Source of the DNA: Desulfatiglans anilini DSM 4660
Lineage (GTDB): Bacteria > Desulfobacterota > DSM-4660 > Desulfatiglandales > Desulfatiglandaceae
DNA: 64,000 nucleotides
Direction of reading: 5' to 3'
Assembly: GCF_000422285.1 (NCBI RefSeq)
Contig: NZ_AULM01000002.1
Location: 310,001 to 374,000, forward strand
In this document: positions 61,926-64,000 of the stretch, piece by piece
How positions within the stretch are numbered: the first letter of the stretch is position 1
Layout of the letters: each line of letters begins with the position of its first letter
Position numbers and translations under genes: made by a program
Notes under the pieces: generated by a model
Seen by the model: only the letters and a program-made list of their open reading frames with translations
Database searches by the model: none
What the model was told of the DNA's origin: nothing

Positions 61926-62366
61926 TCAGTATTTCTCCATCGTGGTGGTGCCGAAATCCTGTGGCCGCGCGCTGATTCGGGCTCCGTTTTCATATTCGCC
62001 GGTGCCTGGGGGCCCCGGGGGAGGCTGAATCCCCAGGGAGATTTTCCCCGCGGCTACCTGCTCCAGGAAGCGCACCGCGTTCTTGTACCGGTCCTCCCGA
62101 GTCTGGGGGATTTCCTCCTTGACACGCGAATAGAGGTTGTAGATCGCAACGTCTGCGTTCAGTTTAGACAGGATCGGTGGCACCGTATCGCTGATGGGGA
62201 GCTTGTAGCGGCCCCCGATATAGGCATCAATTTCACGGGCGGCCGAGTCCAAGGCCTCCTGAACGACGCCCGGAATCACTGCCCCGAGGCCGTCATCATC
62301 CGTCAGCCGGATCAGGACTGCCTCGGGTAGCACGCTCTTCAGCTCTTCCAGGGTGCAGTAGGCCAT
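61926..62366 (-). CDS. DUF1320 (Mu gp36-like) head-tail adaptor
   Basis: 146 residues from ATG 62366. The DUF1320 start is clear (AYCTLEELKSVLPEAVLIRLTDDDGLG), then DSAAREIDAYIGGRYKLPI and LNADVAIYNLYSRV. The last part has GPPGTGEYENGARISARPQDFG, a common tail of these adaptors. It overlaps the capsid gene stop. Joins the head to the tail. Confidence 0.88.
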   Translation of the reverse strand: MAYCTLEELKSVLPEAVLIRLTDDDGLGAVIPGVVQEALDSAAREIDAYIGGRYKLPISDTVPPILSKLNADVAIYNLYSRVKEEIPQTREDRYKNAVRFLEQVAAGKISLGIQPPPGPPGTGEYENGARISARPQDFGTTTMEKY

Positions 62367-63376
62367 CAGACCACCTTCGCGTAGATCACGGCCCCAGGGC
62401 GCTGAAGCACCGGAAGCGGCCTCGATTCGACCTTGACCCACCGCCCGGAGGGATCCGGCACTTTCCAGGACTTCGAGAAAAAGAGCACCCCATTCCCGTT
62501 TTCATCGATGTTGCCGACCCCGCCCGGAGCCTCGTCATCCACGATCGGGGCGTAGGGGACGTCCACCAGGTCATCGCAAAGACCGACGAGAAGCATGTAC
62601 TTCTCGTCGATGAATCTCCGGCGGGTATTGCTGTCGTCCAGGAAGCTGCCGTTATATTCGGTCAGCTCCACCTCAGCCAGGCGCTCTATCCGCCCACTTG
62701 CCGCCATCTGGCTGCCTTTGTCGTACTTCAGGAAGTCGAGCACGGAGCTGTGGGCCAGGAGGGCATCCATGACCTCTGAGCCCAGGAAGGCGATCCATCC
62801 GGTGATGGCTGTAAGGGCGTCATCCTCGATGGTTTTCTTGAAGGCACGGATCCGGTTGAGCGGTTTCGAATCGGCGTGAGTCCAAAGATTCGTGTTCGTA
62901 AGGGTCACCAGGTGGGTAGCATCGAGGCCATAGTCCACCAGCACCGTCGACAGATCGGCGTCGTAGATCTTCCCGCGGAGGGCGTTGGCTGCCCAGAACT
63001 CCATCGTTCGGTCGATCTCGTTTCGCATATCGCGCTGCTCCCGGGCGATCCGGGTGCTCATGAGTTCGGCTTGTACCTGGCTGCCATACGCCCGCAAGGC
63101 ATTGAGCTCAGCCGTGTGAATGAGCCTCTTCTGGGCGAGCCTGGGGGCCTCGAGGGTCACCACCTTGCGGCCGGTTTTATCGCGCACCTGGGCCGGCGCG
63201 TAAACCGAGAGGTTCTTGAGGATCTTCTGGCTTCCGGTATGGATCTCGAAGGCCAGCCGATCCGAAGGCTCCAGGTGCTCCTTCCCCCTGAAAATGCGGT
63301 TGTAGATCACCATTGACGGAGCCGTCATGGCGTTTACAGCCGCGGTCAATACCCTGATTTTAAACAGATCATCCAT
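62366..63376 (-). CDS. Major capsid protein (lambda gpE / PF03864 type)
   Basis: 336 residues. Starts DDLFKIRVLTAAVNAMTAPSMVIYN, with APRLAQKRLIHTAELNALRAYG, YDADLSTVLVDYGLDATHL and WMAFLGSEVMDAL-like part (GWIAFLGSEVMDALLAHSSV). HK97-fold gpE-type major capsid. It follows the decoration protein gene, as in lambda (D then E). No Thr tail on this protein, so only the decoration protein is tagged on the head. Confidence 0.9.
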   Translation of the reverse strand: MDDLFKIRVLTAAVNAMTAPSMVIYNRIFRGKEHLEPSDRLAFEIHTGSQKILKNLSVYAPAQVRDKTGRKVVTLEAPRLAQKRLIHTAELNALRAYGSQVQAELMSTRIAREQRDMRNEIDRTMEFWAANALRGKIYDADLSTVLVDYGLDATHLVTLTNTNLWTHADSKPLNRIRAFKKTIEDDALTAITGWIAFLGSEVMDALLAHSSVLDFLKYDKGSQMAASGRIERLAEVELTEYNGSFLDDSNTRRRFIDEKYMLLVGLCDDLVDVPYAPIVDDEAPGGVGNIDENGNGVLFFSKSWKVPDPSGRWVKVESRPLPVLQRPGAVIYAKVV

Positions 63377-63430
63377 AGTCTATCTCCCTCCAGGACCAAC
63401 CGAGGCATGCGCCCCAGGCCGTGCTGTTTG

Positions 63431-63928
63431 TTACTCGCCAGATGTCGTCGTTTCCTCTTCCGTGGTGGTCGTCTCGTCCTCGGTTGTCGTGGTTTCCTCT
63501 TCAGTCGTGGTCGTCTCGTCCTCGGTTGTCGTGGTTTCGTCCTCGGCAGCATCGAGGATCGTCTCATCGATGACGATGCCGCGATCCTGCAGGGCCACGA
63601 TGGCCGTACGCTTCTGGGTGGCCGATATCCCATCGGGCCAAACGAGATCGGAGGCCCGGTATTTCCCCACGAAATAGGCCTGCTTTTTCTGTATGGCATC
63701 CGAATCCGCGGCGGCTTCACACAGGATGGCCCTGGCGTTGGATCCGTCCTCTGCCTGCAGCTGTTGCCATTGCCCCGAGGTCACGCTCACCATTTCGAGC
63801 ACGGTTCCGCGGGCCAGGGCCCCGGCCGATGCCTTGAGATTGATGTCGCGCTGAATACAGCCCTCGCCCGCCACAAGCTGGGAGAGTTCCGCGCTCTCGT
63901 TTACGGTGACTCCGAATGTCCCTGCCAT
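63431..63928 (-). CDS. Head decoration protein (lambda gpD-like) with five-unit acidic/threonine tail
   Basis: 165 residues. The body is a gpD-like fold: INLKASAGALARGTVLEMVS, GSNARAILCEAAADSD, KKQAYFVGKYRASDLVW. The last 37 residues are tail: EDETTTTEDETTTT, EEETTTTEDETTTT, EEETTTSGE. Decoration proteins are exposed trimers on the capsid, about 400 copies in a lambda-sized head, so the tag would cover the outside. Adjacent to the major capsid gene. Confidence 0.82.
   Translation of the reverse strand: MAGTFGVTVNESAELSQLVAGEGCIQRDINLKASAGALARGTVLEMVSVTSGQWQQLQAEDGSNARAILCEAAADSDAIQKKQAYFVGKYRASDLVWPDGISATQKRTAIVALQDRGIVIDETILDAAEDETTTTEDETTTTEEETTTTEDETTTTEEETTTSGE
63434..63544 (-). repeat. 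21-base tandem repeats encoding the EDETTTT tail of the decoration protein
   Basis: Five imperfect units, each seven codons (E-D/E-E-T-T-T-T), recognisable on the plus strand as GTCGTGGT-type Thr blocks separated by CTC[G/T]TC[C/T]TC-type acidic blocks. Codons differ between units, so the repeat is maintained at the protein level as well as by DNA. Confidence 0.8.
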
Positions 63929-63976
63929 CGTTGGTCCTCCATTCCCCGGGGTCTGAGGCCCTGGGACGCTGGTCGG

Positions 63977-64000
63977 TTAATAGGTCTTCGCGGCTATCCG
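63977..64000 (-). CDS. 3' end of an upstream phage gene (cut by window edge)
   Basis: Minus strand reads RIAAKTY then TAA. Only eight codons are in the window. Position before the decoration and capsid genes would fit a capsid protease/scaffold or portal-side gene, but the residues shown do not identify it. Confidence 0.4.
   Translation of the reverse strand, partial: RIAAKTY

Larger units (their letters stand above)
42757..64000. mobile_element. Prophage (siphovirus-like), structural and virion-modification region; right end outside window
   Basis: Twenty-five or more minus-strand genes with four-base overlaps encode head decoration, capsid, head-tail joining, tail tube, tape measure, tail tip and sugar-modifying enzymes plus a DNA methylase. 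It begins next to tRNA-Leu. No sheath, contractile baseplate, integrase, terminase or portal is seen inside the window, so completeness is unknown. Five virion proteins share an acidic/threonine C-terminal tail. Codon use and GC are close to the host except for lower GC at 53690-54640 and the AT-rich strip 42757-43000. Confidence 0.9.

Noticed and set aside
63434-63544. Tandem repeats as a CRISPR array
   Set aside because: Units are 21 bases without spacers and are in frame inside a decoration protein; no cas genes.

Overview
The window is high-GC bacterial DNA in two parts. Positions 1 to about 42,760 are host chromosome. From about 42,760 to the right edge is one long minus-strand block of tailed-phage genes. 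The host looks like an anaerobic, Gram-negative member of the Desulfobacterota (sulfate-reducing or syntrophic 'deltaproteobacteria'). The clues are an HdrA-MvhD-MetV-MetF cluster of the Wood-Ljungdahl type, selenocysteine synthase SelA, pyruvate phosphate dikinase beside a small membrane protein, ADP-heptose synthesis (GmhA), DUF3786 and TIGR02444 proteins, two FmdB zinc ribbons and a bacterial copy of the archaeal-type DUF120 riboflavin kinase. Species cannot be assigned from sequence reading alone.

Host layout: (1) 1-4,330, minus strand: pstS-pstC-pstA-pstB-phoU phosphate operon behind a three-repeat Pho-box-like element. (2) 4,760-8,354: pyruvate kinase, tRNA-His, selA, HU protein. (3) 8,929-14,821, plus strand: gmhA, a deoxyhypusine-synthase-like gene, FmdB, ispF, cysS, uvrB, then a sensor kinase to 16,628. 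(4) 16,782-21,174: small conserved proteins, the DUF120 kinase and a HAD phosphatase. (5) 21,320-25,666: an ECF sigma factor, its zinc-finger anti-sigma factor and a large VIT/VWA protein. Two almost identical ECF-type promoters lie before the sigma gene and the VIT/VWA gene. (6) 25,738-31,463, minus: SIMPL protein, metF, metV, mvhD-like, and an internally duplicated hdrA. (7) 32,083-42,529: FmdB, PPDK, PlsB, the UPF0210/UPF0237 pair, a DUF151 bifunctional nuclease with a perfect palindrome over its promoter, and a PHP-domain protein.

Phage part: a tRNA-Leu(TAA) at 42,669-42,756 marks the probable integration boundary. Transcription runs right to left. Genes in that order are: end of an unknown head gene, head decoration protein, major capsid protein (gpE type), DUF1320 and DUF1834 head-tail joining proteins, tail tube, fibre-like proteins, tail assembly protein, tape measure, several minor tail proteins, a tail-tip module in the same order as gene transfer agents (minor tail protein, DUF2163, NlpC/P60, hub protein), and three small paralogues. 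The block ends with two to four sugar-modifying genes (GT4, GT9, SAM methyltransferase, GT-A enzyme with polypeptide-GalNAc-transferase-like motifs) and a DNA adenine methylase. No sheath or contractile baseplate genes are seen, so a siphovirus-type particle is likely. Integrase, repressor, terminase and portal are not in the window.

The most unusual signal is a shared acidic/threonine tail, (E/D)EETTTT repeated, at the C-termini of five otherwise unrelated virion proteins: decoration protein, tail tube, a large tail protein, a fibre-like protein and a small tail protein. With the glycosyltransferase/methyltransferase operon in the same transcription unit, this suggests a dedicated system that O-glycosylates the virion on tandem threonine tags. 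That is an inference; the tails and the enzyme motifs are directly visible.
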